Below are positions 1 to 12,121 of a DNA stretch of 64,000 nt, in pieces. Positions within the stretch are counted from its first letter, which is position 1. Every line of letters starts with the position of its first letter. The position numbers and the translations under genes are program-made. Origin of the DNA: Stomoxys calcitrans (Eukaryota; Arthropoda; Insecta; Diptera; Muscidae); the NCBI RefSeq assembly GCF_963082655.1, contig NC_081553.1, positions 18,628,643 to 18,692,642 on the forward strand, in the 5' to 3' direction. The notes beneath the pieces were generated by a model, which searched no databases, had not been told where the DNA came from, and was given only the letters and a program-made list of their open reading frames with translations.

Positions 1-1960
1 TAACCACGAAAAAGAAAATCTAAGCAGGAATACTGTACTGCTTCTGCTACAATATGCAAGCAAGGGCTTGACAATGGCTGTAGAGATCGAGTAGATCATT
101 CTGAGGCTAACTTCCTACTTCTTAGTGCATATCATCCGCCGGGAGTAGAACGCTCAGTTACTTGTCAGTCTTTCTTTCTTTTGATTTTCAAATATAGGAC
201 ATTTTCGAATTGAGGACTAGGTGTCTGAAATTCGCTTTCTTCGAGCATTGCAGGATGATCTAGTCCAGAGATGGGAGTCTACAACCAATATCCTATATCT
301 CCGAATGAAATGCACCAAAACTGTCCTTTATGTGACCATATAATGATATCACTCAACGTTGATAGAAGAGTAACATAGCACATGATATGACCTTTTTGAA
401 GAGATCCTTCAGATTTTCAATGCTTTTATTTTTCAATACCATCTTATAAATGCTCTACAAAACTCCACCGGTGTTCAGGTTTTAATGATTTAATTGCTTT
501 AATTGCTTTAACTGAAATAAATGTTAAGGCATTACAAAACAAAAATGTCTTGGCAGAATTTGTCATCTTAGAATTTAAATTTCATTTCAATTTTTCTTTT
601 TCATCATCGCATTTTCCATTGCCTTCTTCTTTTTTTTAACTTTTTACACCTTCCCTCATATGAGAGAGTGAGCTCTGTTGGGTGTAGCTGTTTAAAGGAA
701 AAATTTAATGTAAATATTTTGTCGTAGCTGTTGACAAAAGATGATGATGTTGTTGTTGTTGTTTTTATTATTTTGTCTAACTTCCCCCTTGGAGACGATG
801 AGAAGGCAAAGTCCTTGTCTAAGTGAATGTCTGAACGCAATGGTAGGGTTGATGGGTATCATTTTCAACAGAAATTGCCTTACAAGGATACACTTTAACT
901 TTTGCAAACAGAATACCTTAGTGTGAGACCGAAGGCGTTGTCTACATACATGTATGCAAAAATGTGTGTTTGTATGTATGCATGTCAGTGTTGCGCTGTG
1001 TCTGAGTATTAAAGAACTCTTGTCTTTGGTGGCAGGTTTTTTGTCTTTATTTAAAGTTAAGCTTTGTTTTTGTCACCGTTAATATGTTTGTGTGTGTGTG
1101 TGTGTGTAGATATGCTGTCGCAATCGTCTCGACATCATGCGTGGCGTCGGTAATGGTGGAGAAGAGGCTGATGGCATGCTGCATGTTGCTGGCACTTTTT
1201 ATGTCAATTCATGCATGTGTACCAGGCATCGTTTTGTCTGTTACATGCCAAACGAAGGACCAAAACGAGTTACACTGTAAGGTCCTGTTGGTTTTTTGGA
1301 GAAAATTTTCCTGCTTTAGAAGCAGCTGTATGAGCAACGGCCCAGCTTTCAAAATTTTTGCTTAGACATTGGACTTTGTTTTAATACCAGCACGTGTGAT
1401 AGTATGCGTACATAAAGTGCCCACCCATTCTGTCTATACTCCTGTCAACCATTTATGTGTCCCGTCTGCCTTTACTGATTCCGTTGCTGCTGCTGATGTT
1501 TGGACAAATTTCTTTAAGTTGGACTAAATGTTGGTTTGTTGAGGAAAAAATATTTTTTTTTGTTTTATAAAGTTAAAAAAAAACAGAATTTAAAATGTCT
1601 GTTGCATTTGGGAATTGTGTGTACTTTTGTCAGCAGTGCACGGTGGTGAAATTTATGGGTAAAACTTGAAGTAGGCCAAGCCGATTTTTAATATACCTTT
1701 GAACGCGGTACGGGCTGGGAAGGATTTTTTTGTAGGCAGAATGGATGTTGCAGTTCAAAACAGAGCCCAGTTTGTGAAAATTTTGTCAAATTGATTTAAA
1801 TTGTGGGATGACCGTCTTATAGGGGAGATATTTTGGGGTAAATACCGACTTAAATTAAAATTTTTAAAATTAAAAATTTTAATTGGTCATACTTGTTGTT
1901 CTAGATGTTAGATTGGCAGTTGGGAGAAAAGGCATCTAAATAAAGTTAATCAACGATTTG
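1..1960. other. Intergenic or intronic DNA, no gene recognised
   Basis: AT-rich sequence with short poly-T runs and a (GT)n tract near 1086-1108. The open frames here are short and lack any family motif. Around 1840-1885 there is a low-complexity AATTTTAA-type inverted stretch. I see no exon, RNA gene or complete mobile element. Confidence 0.5.
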
Positions 1961-1964
1961 AAAC

Positions 1965-2961
1965 ATTCATAGCATGGATGTCGGAGATCGTTATCAAATC
2001 AAATTTCAAAAAATTCCGGTAATAAATAAAGATTTTATGAGCTTCAGACCCTTGACCGGCATATCGGTCTATATGACAGCTATATCTAAATATAGTCCGA
2101 TCTATTCCATATTTGGGTCGGATGTTGAGAGGCTTAAAACTGCGCAATATTCCAAATTTCAGCGAAATCGGATGAAAAATAGAGTTTTATGGCCTTTGGA
2201 CTCCCTTTTGGGGGGGTCGGTCTATATGGCAGCTATATCTAAATAAGGTCCGATCTGTACCATATTTGGGTCGGATGTTGGAAGGCTTAAAACTGCGCAC
2301 TATTCCAAATTTCAGTGAAATCGGGTAATAAAAAAAGCTTTTATGGGCTTCACATCCTTTATCGGGAGATCGGTCTATATGGCAGCTATATCTGAATATA
2401 GTCCGATCCAAACCATATTTGGTTTCTATGTTGAGAGGCTTTAAACTGCACTCTATTCCAAATTTCAGCGAAATCGGTTAAAAAATAAAGCTTTTATGGG
2501 CTTCAGAACCTTTATCTGGAGATCAGTCATATAGACCGATATTTAAATATATTCCGATATGTACCATATTTGGGTCAGACATCAGGAGGCTTAAAACTGC
2601 GCACCATTCCAAATTTCAGCGAAATCGGGTAATACCTAAAGCTTTTAGGGGCTTCACACCCTTTATCGGGAGATCGGTCCATATGGCAGCTATATCTAAC
2701 TATAGTCCGATCTGTACCATAGTTGGGTCAATTGTCGGGAAGCTTAAAACTGCGCACTTCTCCAAATTTCAGCGAAGTCGGGTAATAAATAAAGCTTTTA
2801 TGGGCTTCAGACCCTTTATCGGGAGATCGGTCTATATGGAAGCTATATCTAAATATGGACCGATCTAATCCATATTCAGGTCTGTTGTCGGGAGGCTTGG
2901 AACTGCGCACTATTCCAAATTTCAGCGAAATCGGGTAATAAATAAAGCTTCTATGGGCTTC
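1965..2961 (-). mobile_element. INE-1-like element fragment (tandem core only)
   Basis: Six tandem units carry the core GATCGGTCTATATGGCAGC, with the TCGGTCT phase marker at 2064, 2217, 2370, 2523, 2674 and 2827. The spacing is 153 bp except for one 151-bp step. Neither terminal block of the element is present, so this is a fragment. The unit orientation is opposite to the fragment that starts at 2962, giving a head-to-head junction. Confidence 0.7.
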
Positions 2962-4189
2962 AAAAATAGAGATATTGAGCTGAAATTTTGCACAGAGTCT
3001 TTTTTTGTCCATAAGCAAGTTAAGTTCGAAGATGAGCTATATCGGAGTATATCTTGATATAGGCCCCATATAGATAGATCCGCCGATTTAGGGTCTTTGG
3101 CACATAAAAGCCACATTTATTATCCGATTTTGCTGAAATTTGGGACAGTGAGTTGTGTAAGGCCCCTCGACATCATTTATCAATTTGGTCCAGATCGGTC
3201 CAGAGTTGGAGATAGCTGCCATATAGACCGATCCTCCGATTTAAGGTCTTAGGCCCATAAAAGCCACATTTATTATCCGATTTTGCTTTGGGACAGTGAG
3301 TTACGTTAGGCTCCTCGACATTCTTTGTCAATTTGGCCCAGATCGGTTCAGATTTGGATATAGCTGCAATATAGACCGATCTCTCGATTTAAGGTATTTT
3401 GCCCATAAAAGGCGCATTTATTATCCGATGTCGCCCAAATTTGGGGCAGTGAGTTACATTTGGCCCTTCATCATCCTTCGTCAATTTGGCTCAGATCGGT
3501 CCAGATTTGGATATAGCTGGCATATAGACCTATCCTCAGATTTAGGGTCTTAGGCCCATAAAAGGCGCATTTATTGTCAAATGTCGCCGAAATTTGGAAC
3601 ATTAAATTAGGTTAAACCCCTTGACATATTTCTGCATTATGGCACAGATCGGTCAAGATTTGGATAAAGCTGCCATATAGACCGATCTCTCGGTTTTAGA
3701 TTTTGGGGCCACAAAAGGCGCATTTATTATCCGATGTCGCCGCAATTTGGGAGAGTGAGTTGTGTTGGGCCCTTCGGCATCCTTCTTCAATTTCACTCAT
3801 ATCGATCAAGATTTGGATATAGCTGCCATATAGACCGATATCTCGATTTAAAGTTTTGGCCTTAAAAAAGACGCATTTATAATCCGATTTAACTGAAATT
3901 TGACACATTGACTTATGTTAGGCTTTTCGGCATCCATGTTGTATATGGTTCAGATCGGTTTATTTTTAGATATAGCTACTAAAACGACCAATATTTTGTT
4001 ATACATAGTTGAACAATGACTTGAACTTATTAGTATTTGGTCCAAATCGGATCATATTTCGACATAACTGCTATGTGACATAAGGTATGCAATTTGCACT
4101 GAATTTTGATGATAGGTATTTTACATATATACCCGAGGTGGTGGGTATCCAAAGTTCGGCACGGCCGAACTTATCGCCTTTTTACTTGT
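2962..4189 (+). mobile_element. INE-1-like element, 5'-truncated, with 3' hairpin end
   Basis: It starts with the AGATATTGAGCTGAAATTTT segment that follows the 5' terminal block in the complete copy at 5589-7918, so that block is missing here. Tandem units containing GATATAGCTGCCATATAGAC follow. The 3' end has the GGTGGTGGGTATCC motif, a palindrome at 4152-4172 (AAGTTCGGC...GCCGAACTT), then CGCCTTTTTACTTG. This terminal layout matches what I know of INE-1/DINE-1, a Helentron-derived non-autonomous family. Confidence 0.75.
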
Positions 4190-4194
4190 TTCGT

Positions 4195-5438
4195 CTATCT
4201 TTTCTTCTATCTATATGTGCTTCCATCTGTTTCTATCTATTAGTAATAAACCACGGCTATTAGATTTACTAGAACTAATTGTTGTTTTTTACTATTTTAA
4301 CCACTGTGCTTATTTCTTTATATGCACAGACACATGGTCGCCCTTGTATATGGTTTTTGTCACATCTGCCGCTATTACTTGATGCTGCCTTGACTGGCCA
4401 ACGCAGTGGGAGGGGTTTGGTTCTGAGTAGTAGGCAGCAACTTGCTGCTGCTGCTATTGCCCTGTCTTAAGTTCGTTGTGTCGTCACGACTTGTATGTAA
4501 ATGTTTGCTAAAAGTTTTCGGCACTTTTCTTGTTGTTTTCAATGATTATAAATTTTTGTTTTCGCCGGCAAAAACAAAAATGAAAAATATTCTTTCCTGC
4601 TCAAACTTGCAAAAAGCCTTTTTACCGTTTGCAATATGGTTTTTTGCCACAATTTCATTATGTTGTCGCTGTCTGTAAGTGTTTGTCATGTCTTTTTCCG
4701 GGTTCAAAATGTTACACTTCTTAAATTGCCTTGGTGGGTTGTGTTTTTGTTCTACCCTGCTACGCCAAGTTTCTTCTTTGTGTATTAAAGTGAGGGGAAG
4801 GGAGGACTTAATTTTTTAGCCGGTGGAAGGGGGAGAGAGAGAGAGTGTGAGAGAGTATTTTTACAGGATAGTTTTCAATGTTTGTGTTGCTAAAGTGTTT
4901 TAATCTCTCTACTCGTTTGTCCTATTTTTGCTACTTCTTCACGAATGTTGTGCGGTTACAAAGATGTGGCAAAGTGTTTTACTTGCAAGGGGTTCCAATT
5001 TTGAAAGTGGCGGTGGAGTGTGAGCGCACACGCCGCACACTTTGTAAATTGTTTTACACTTGTCGGCGTTGTTGATATTGCTGATGTTGCTTGCCCATGG
5101 TCTTAATGGTGCCAGAGAGTGTTTGTGTGTGCGTTTGTTGCTGATGTAAAAATGCCTTATCATTTAAATGCAATAACCAAACTATAAGTACACTTGCTAC
5201 TTTGCAACTACTTTTCTTGCATATCATCATTGCCATCACTAACACGCCTAACCAAACATTACAGCCACTATTTCTGTCAGACTTTTCCTGCTAGGACCCC
5301 CATCTGCTCCTTCTCTTATTTGTACTCCCTATAATGCTTACAAGTCACAATTTTCCCATGGCCTTTATAATGGCTGTCTAGAACTCTTTCCTTGTTTCAC
5401 AACACTGAGAAAAATTTTGAAATTAAATACAACAACAC
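4195..5438. other. Unique-looking intronic DNA
   Basis: T-rich sequence with no terminal block of any repeat family found in this window. Open frames here are short and lack splice-site context consistent with the host-gene exons. I see nothing else in it. Confidence 0.4.
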
Positions 5439-5439
5439 T

Positions 5440-5585
5440 TTTTTATGGGCCCACCGATAGCTGGGTTGGTAGCATGCTTGGATTACCAAACGGGGGTATG
5501 TGGGTTCGACTCTCACCTCAGACCTAATCTGTCGCTATTAAATAAAATAGTCTAAGTGAATCTAAACTCTAACCTAAGCCAGCCC
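5440..5585 (+). mobile_element. tRNA-derived SINE, family 2
   Basis: A pol III A-box-like segment (TAGCTGGGTTGGTAG, 5458-5472) and a B-box-like segment (GGGTTCGACTCTC, 5502-5514) are separated as in a tRNA. A non-tRNA tail with CTAACCTAA follows. The head differs from SINE family 1 elsewhere in this window. A decayed tRNA pseudogene is the alternative, but the tail favours a SINE. Confidence 0.55.
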
Positions 5586-5588
5586 ACC

Positions 5589-7918
5589 TTTTTATACCCA
5601 CCACCGAAGGAAGGGGGTATATTCATTTTGTCATTCGGTTTGAAATACATAGAGATATCCATTTCCGACCCTATAAAGTATATATATATTCTTGATCAGC
5701 GTAAAAACCTAAGACCATCTAGCCATGTCGGTCCGTCTTTCTGTTGAAATCACGCTACAGTCTTTAAAAAATAGAGATATTGAGCTGAAATTTTGCACAG
5801 ATTCCTTTTTTGTTCATAGGCAGGTAAAGTCCAAAGATGGGCTATATCGGACTATATCTTCATATAGCCCCCATATAGACCGATCCGCCGATTTTGGGTC
5901 TTAGGCCCATAAAAGCCACATTTATTATATGATTTTGCTGAAATTTGGGACAGTGAGTTGTCATAGGCCCTTCGACATCCTTCCTCAATGTGGCCCAGAT
6001 CGGTCCAGATTTGGATATAGCTGCCTTATAGATCGTTCCGCCGATTTAGGGTCTTAGTCCCATAAAAGCCATATTTAGTATCCGATTTTGCTGAAATTTG
6101 GGGCAGTAAGTTATGTTAGGCTCTTCGACTTCCTTCGCCAATTTGGCCCAGATCGGTCCAGATTTGGATATAGCTGCCATATAGACCGATCCTCCGATTT
6201 AGGATCTTAGGCCCATAAAAGCCACATTTATTATATGATTTTGCTGAAATTTGGGACAGTGAGTTGTTATAGGCCCTACGATATCCTTCCTCAATTTGGC
6301 CTAGATCGGTCCAGATTTGGATATAGCTGCCATATAGACCGATCCTCCGATTTAGGATCTTAGGCCCATAAAAGCCACATTTATTATATGATTTTGCTGA
6401 AATTTGGGACAGTGAGTTATGTTAGGCTCTTCGACTTCCTTCGCCAATTTGGCCCAGATCGGTTCAGATTTGGATATAGTTGCCATATAGACCGATCTCT
6501 TGATTAAAGGCTTTGGGCCCATAAAAGACGCATTTATTGCCCAATATTGTCAAAATTTGGGACAGTGAGTTAGGTTAAGCTCCTCGACATACTTCTGCAA
6601 TATGGCACAGATCGGTTCAGATTTCGATATAGCTGCCATATAGACCGATCCTCCGATTTAGGATCTTAGGCCCATAAAAGCCACATTTTTTTTATAATTT
6701 TGCTGAAATTTGGGACAGTGAGTTGTGTTAGGCCTTTCGACTTCCTTCGCCAATTTGGCTCAGATCGGTTCAGATTTGGATATAGCTGCCATATAGACCG
6801 ATATCTCGATTAAAGACTTTGGGCCCATAAAAGACGCATTTATAGCCAAATATTGTCAAAATTTGGGACAGTGAGTTAGATTAAGCCCCTCGACATACTT
6901 CTGCAATATGGCACAGATCGGTTCAGATTTGGATATAGCTGCCATATAGACCGATCTCTCGATTTAAGGCTTTGGGGCCATAAAAGGCGCATTTATTGTC
7001 TGATGTCATTGAAATTTGGGACAGTGAGTTGTGTTGACCCCTCGACATTCTTCTTCAATTTGGCTTAGATCGGTTCAGATTTTGATATAGCTGCCACATA
7101 TACACCGATCTCTCGATTTAAGGTTTTGAGCGCATAAAAGGCGCATTTATTGTCTGATGTCATTGAAATTTGGGACAGTGAGTTGTGTTGGATCCCTCGA
7201 CATTCTTCTTCAATTTGGCTCAGATCGGTCCAGATTTGGATATATCTGCCATATAGACCGATCTCTTGATTTAAGGTTTTGAGGCCATAAAAGGCGCATT
7301 TATTGTCCGATGTCATTGAAATTTGGGACAGTGAGTTGTGTTGGGCTCCTCGACATTCTTCTTCAATTTGGCTTCGATCGGCCCAAATTTGGATATAGCT
7401 GTCATATAGACCGATCTCTTGATTTAAGGTTTTGAGCTCTTAAAAGCCGCAATTATTGTCCAATTTCGCCGAAATTTGGGACAGTGAGTTGTGTTAGGCT
7501 CTTCGAAATTTTTCTGCATCTTGGCCCAAATCGGTCCAGATTTGGATATAGCTGCCATATAGACCGATATCTCGATTTAAAGTCTTGGCCACATAAAAGG
7601 CGCATTTACAATCCGATTTCACTGAAATTTGACACAGTGACTTATGTTAGGCTTTTCGACATCCGTGTCGTTTATGGTATAGATAGATTTATTTTTAGAT
7701 ATAGCTACTAAAAAGACCAATATTTTGTTATACACAACTGAACAATGACTTGTACTTAATAGTATTTGGTACAAATCGGAACATATTTCGATATAGCTGC
7801 TATGGGGCATAAGGTATACATTTTTCACCGGATTTTGACGAAAGGCGGTTTACATATCTACCCGAGTTGGTGGGTATCCAAAGTTCGGCCCGGCCGAACT
7901 TAACGCCTTTTTACTTGT
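5589..7918 (+). mobile_element. INE-1-like (Helentron-type) element, complete, 153-bp core
   Basis: Both ends are present. The 5' end is TTTATACCCACCACC, then TATAAAGTATATATATTC and a CCATGTCGGTCCGTC block. The core has 12 units marked by the GACCG of the ATATAGACCG motif at 5878, 6031, 6184, 6337, 6490, 6643, 6796, 6949, 7103, 7256, 7409 and 7562: ten steps of exactly 153 bp and one of 154. The 3' end is GGTGGGTATCC, a hairpin at 7881-7901 and CCTTTTTACTTG. The 5' block and the hairpin-plus-CTTG end closely resemble Drosophila INE-1/DINE-1 as I recall it. There is no coding capacity. Confidence 0.85.
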
Positions 7919-7919
7919 T

Positions 7920-8975
7920 TTTTCTTAATTTTATCAAAGGATTTGATTTTTGTTTCCTTTTTTATATCCTTCTTCATATCATCTCTCAGTGTAGTCTCCT
8001 TGTTTCAGTTTTTCTTCGTTTTTTTGTCTTATTTAGCTTGGATTTTTCTCGCAATGTGGAAAAGTTCATTTTAATTAAGTATAAATTACAGTTGTGCGTT
8101 GTGCGGGTGTCAAAATGGCACTCAAGCGATTTAAAAAAAAGGAATGTGCTGAGCAAAAAAAGATTCTTTTTCTAAGACACATTGTGTTTTGTGTATGTGG
8201 CGGTTTGGCGGCGCTTGTGCCGAGGCATTATTGTTTTCAAGCTCCTTATGGCGAACTTTCACAACAAGGGAACCCATAAATTTATGACTAAGCATACCTA
8301 CTTAGGGCAACTGTACTCGAATATTTTTTACACTCTTTTGCCTTTGAATAGGTGAGAGAAACAGCTGAGACTTTTGTAGAAATTAAAACCGAAAATAATA
8401 ATAGAAAAAAGTTCATAGCGTTGGGTTAAACAAGAGAACAATTCAGGTTTTTTTTATTCAAAAATGTCTTTATTTACTTTTGTCTTTTGTCAATGAAAAG
8501 CTTAAAGAAAGAAAGATGCGTTAGCATCCCCTGAACAGCTGGGTTTGAGGGAAGGCCAGAATATTGTATAAATTTCTCAGCGTTGGTTAACCCTTAACCA
8601 CTGCTGGGAACATTTTTAAGGCTTATAGCAGTTAAGCGGCACGACTTTCCCTAGAAAATAAGATTAAATCTTGCCCATATTCCACTAAGCCCCTATTCCT
8701 TAGTGGAATATGGATAAGACCTTTAATTATCAACTTAAATTGACTTCCACCCGTGACCTAGCTAATGTAGCAAGATGTCAGATGTCTTCGAAAGCGATTC
8801 TGAAGAGCCAAAAAATCCAATGCTGAAAGTTTACCTTTATGCCGAAGGGATTGCCTTAGCAAATCTGAAACCACACTAGTGACTCACTGTGGCATATAAT
8901 CGGTAAAAAATAGTAAAAAATCTGCCGTTTGAGAACAGGTGGAGATATCTTTTTGAAATTGAATGGTTAAAGGTG
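7920..8975. other. Intronic DNA, nothing recognised
   Basis: AT-rich sequence. Open frames such as 8094-8279 show no conserved motif and no coherent splice sites. Confidence 0.4.
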
Positions 8976-9235
8976 GTGTATTGTTGTGATTGTTGTTGTA
9001 GCCACATTTTCATGTGGTGATGGCGATCTTCGTCAAGCTCTCCTGTAGGTAAGCAAGCTCGTTCCGGTCCAAAGGATCGATCACCGTGAGAACAGGGTGG
9101 CCATTGGTTATTTAAAGGCGCCAATAACTCGCCTTGTCATATCGAGAATCATTGGCACTCAGTATTTGTGCAAAAGCCGGTGCCGCCCGGCCTCTCACTG
9201 AGACTCTCCGCTCGATACCGCTGAGTGGTGATGGT
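8976..9235 (-). mobile_element. Probable retroelement 3' fragment, minus strand
   Basis: Read on the minus strand, a moderately GC-rich segment ends in CTACAACAACAATCACAAC. This is the same type of (CAA)n tail that ends the non-LTR insertion at 47453-47821. No protein motif survives, so it could be a LINE 3' end or a SINE using that LINE's tail. Confidence 0.4.
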
Positions 9236-9372
9236 GTGTTTCATGTGCGAAATTTAAAAATTTTCAATTTTCTGGAAACGAAAATTCAGTTTGAAAAATT
9301 TCTAAGGAAATAAACAATATGAGGTATGTTGATAATTGTTTTTGGATTTTGCAGAAAAAAGTATCCTTAAAA

Positions 9373-11777
9373 ACAAGTAAAAAGGCATTAAGTTCGGCCG
9401 GCCCGAACTTTGTATACCCACCACCTCGGGTATATATGTTAAGTCCCTTTCATCCCGATCCGGTGAATATTGGATAATTTCTGCACCCAAATTCGGCACA
9501 CAAATTGAGTGGCCTAATAAACATAAGTCACTGTTAAATTTTGTAGAACAAAATTTTGGTCTATTTGGCAGCTATATTCAAATATAAATCGATCTGAACT
9601 ATAAAGGACACGGATGTCGAAAATCCTAACATAAGTCATTGCGTCAAATTTTAACGAATCGGATAATAAATGCACTCAAGAGTTCTTTCTGTATGACACC
9701 TATATAACGGGAGGCTTAAAACAATTAACTTTTTCAAATTTCAGCGAAATCGGATAAAAAAAATAAAGCTTTTATGGGCATCAGACCCTTTATCGGGAGA
9801 TCGGTCTGTATGGCAGCTATATCCAAATATAGTCCGATCTGAATCATATTTGGGTCAGATGTTAAGAGGCCTAAAACTACTCACTGTTTCAAATTTTAGC
9901 GAAATCGAGTAATAACTAAAGCATTTATGGGCATTAGACCCTTTATTGGGAGATCGGTCTACATGGCAGCTATATCCAAATATATTCCGATCTGAACCAT
10001 ATTCAGATCAGATGTCGGCAGGCTTAAAGTAACTAACTGTTTTAAATTTCAGCGGAATCGGTTAAAAAATAAAGCTTTTAAGGGCTTCAGACCCTTTATC
10101 GGCAGATCGGTCTATATGGCAGCTATATCCAAATATAGTCCGATCTGAACCATATTTGGGTCAGATGTCGGCAAGCCTTAAGCTACTCACTGTTTTAAAT
10201 TTCAGCGAAATCAGATAAAAAACAAAGCTTTTATGGGCTTCAGACCCTTTATCGGGAGATCGGTCTCTATGGCAGCTATATCCAAATATAGTCCGATCTG
10301 AATCATATTTGGGTCAGATATTAAGAGGTCTAAAACTACTCACTGTTTTAGATTTCAGCGAAATCGGGTAATAAATAAAGCTGTTATGGCCTTCAGACCC
10401 TTTATCGGGTGATCGGTCTATATGGCAGCTATATCCAAATATAATCCGATCTGTACCATATTTGGGTCAGATGTTAAGAGCCCTAAAACTACTCACTGTT
10501 TCAGACTTCAGCGAAATCGGATAAAAAATTAAGCATTTATGGGCATTAGACCCTTTATCGGCAGATCGGTCTATATGGCAGCTATATCTATCTATAGTTC
10601 GATCTGAACCATATTTAGGTCAGATGTCGGAAGGCTTAAAATAACCCACTGTTTTAAATTTCAAGGAAATCGGGTGATAAATAAAGCTTTTATGGGCATC
10701 AGACCCTTTATCGACAGATCGGTCTATATGACAGCTATATCTAAATATAGTCCGATCTGAATCATATTTGGGTCAGATGTTAAGAGGCCTAAAAATACTC
10801 ACTGTTTCAAATTTCAGCGAAATCGGTTAAAAACTAAAGCTTTTATGCGCTTCAGACCCTTAATCGGGAGATCGGTCTATATGGCAGCTATATCTATATA
10901 TAGTCCGATCTGTACCATATTTGGGTCGAATGTCGGGAGGCTTAAAATAACTTACAGATTTAAATTTCAGCGAAATCGGTTAAAAACTAAGGCTTTTAAG
11001 AGCTTCAGACCCTTAATCGGGAGATCGGTCTATAAGACAGCTATATCTAAATAAAGTCCGATCTGAACCATATTCAGATCAGATGTCGGGCGGCTTAAAG
11101 TAACCCACTGATTTAAATTTCAGATTAATCGGGTAATAAATAAAGCTTTTATGATCTTCAGACCCTTTATCGAGAGATCGGTCTATATGACAGCTATATC
11201 TAAATATAGTCCCATCTGAACCATATTCAGATCAAATGTCGGTAGGCTTAAAATAACCCATGTTTTTAAGTTTCAGCGAAATCGGATAATAAATAATGCT
11301 GTTATTGGCTTCAGACTCTTTATCCGCATAGCGGTCTATATGGTAGCTATATCCAAATATAGTCCGATCTGAACCATATTTGTGTCAGATGTCGGGAAGC
11401 CTCAAGCTACTCACTGTTTTAAATTTCAGCAAAATCGGATAAAAAGTAATGCATTTATGGGTATTAGACCCTTTATTCCCAGATCGGTCTATATAGCAGC
11501 TATATCCAAATATGGTCCGATTTGGCCCGTTCAAGAACTTAACCAGTGTGCATCAAAAAGACGTATCTGAGCCAAATTTCAGCTCAATATCTCAATTTTT
11601 GAAGGCTGTAGAGTGATTACAACAGACGGACAGACACACGGACATCGTTAAATCGTCTTAGAATTTTACGACGATCCGAAATATTTACACTTTGTATGGT
11701 CGGAAATTGATATTTCGATGTGTTGCAAACGGAATGACTAAATGAATATACCCCCTATTTTACGGTGGTGGGTATAA
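9373..11777 (-). mobile_element. INE-1-like element, complete, 12 units of 153 bp
   Basis: On the plus strand it opens with CAAGTAAAAAGGC and the terminal palindrome at 9390-9410, and closes with a GGACATCG...CGATCCGAAATATTTAC block and GGTGGTGGGTATAA, so it lies on the minus strand. The TCGGTCT marker is at 9801, 9954, 10107, 10260, 10413, 10566, 10719, 10872, 11025, 11178, 11331 and 11484. All eleven steps are exactly 153 bp, although the units differ from each other at many positions. Confidence 0.88.
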
Positions 11778-12064
11778 TAAGTTAGAAGCTTAACATTTTC
11801 CTTATTTCCCTTACATTTATTACCCTGGCAACAAATTCTCTACAAAAAATATGTACTTATACAAATATCGGGCAGTGTATGCTACCAAACGAGAGCACAC
11901 AACATAAATTTATGTATGCCCGAACCATATAAGCTATGTTTCTTCCCTATTTTACCATCTAAATAGCAGTAATTGAATTTTGTTGTTTTTCCTTTCTTTA
12001 TTGTCATTAAGATTCTGATTGTTTTTTATACATTTCTCTGTTTTGCTTCTTTTTTTTGTTACAG

Positions 12065-12121
12065 TTAAAAGTACAAGAGGCAATGCGTAAAAAGGAGAAA
12101 TTTCAAAGGGAACACGAAGAG
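12065..12121 (+). CDS. Host gene exon 1 of those visible (charged helix)
   Basis: A 57-bp open exon lies between a strong acceptor (poly-T then GTTACAG at 12058-12064) and a consensus donor (GTAAGT at 12122). It reads LKVQEAMRKKEKFQREHEE with no stop, a highly charged alpha-helical or coiled-coil-like segment. It starts and ends in phase 0, which fits the phase-0 start of the exon at 46131. Scaffold and PDZ-linked proteins often carry such helices, but I do not recognise the gene. Exons upstream must lie outside the window or be unrecognised. Exonhood is inferred from splice signals, open phase and protein-like composition. Confidence 0.7.

Noticed and set aside
1084..1365. Open frame after the (GT)n tract, possibly an alternative first exon
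   Set aside because: The acceptor is only a GT-repeat ending in TAG, and the frame has no recognisable domain.
5458..5514. Functional tRNA gene at the SINE family 2 head
   Set aside because: The boxes are tRNA-like, but acceptor and anticodon stems do not pair cleanly and a SINE-type tail follows.
9373..11777. CRISPR-like array
   Set aside because: Units are 153-bp tandem repeats with no short-repeat/unique-spacer alternation, in a eukaryotic intron.
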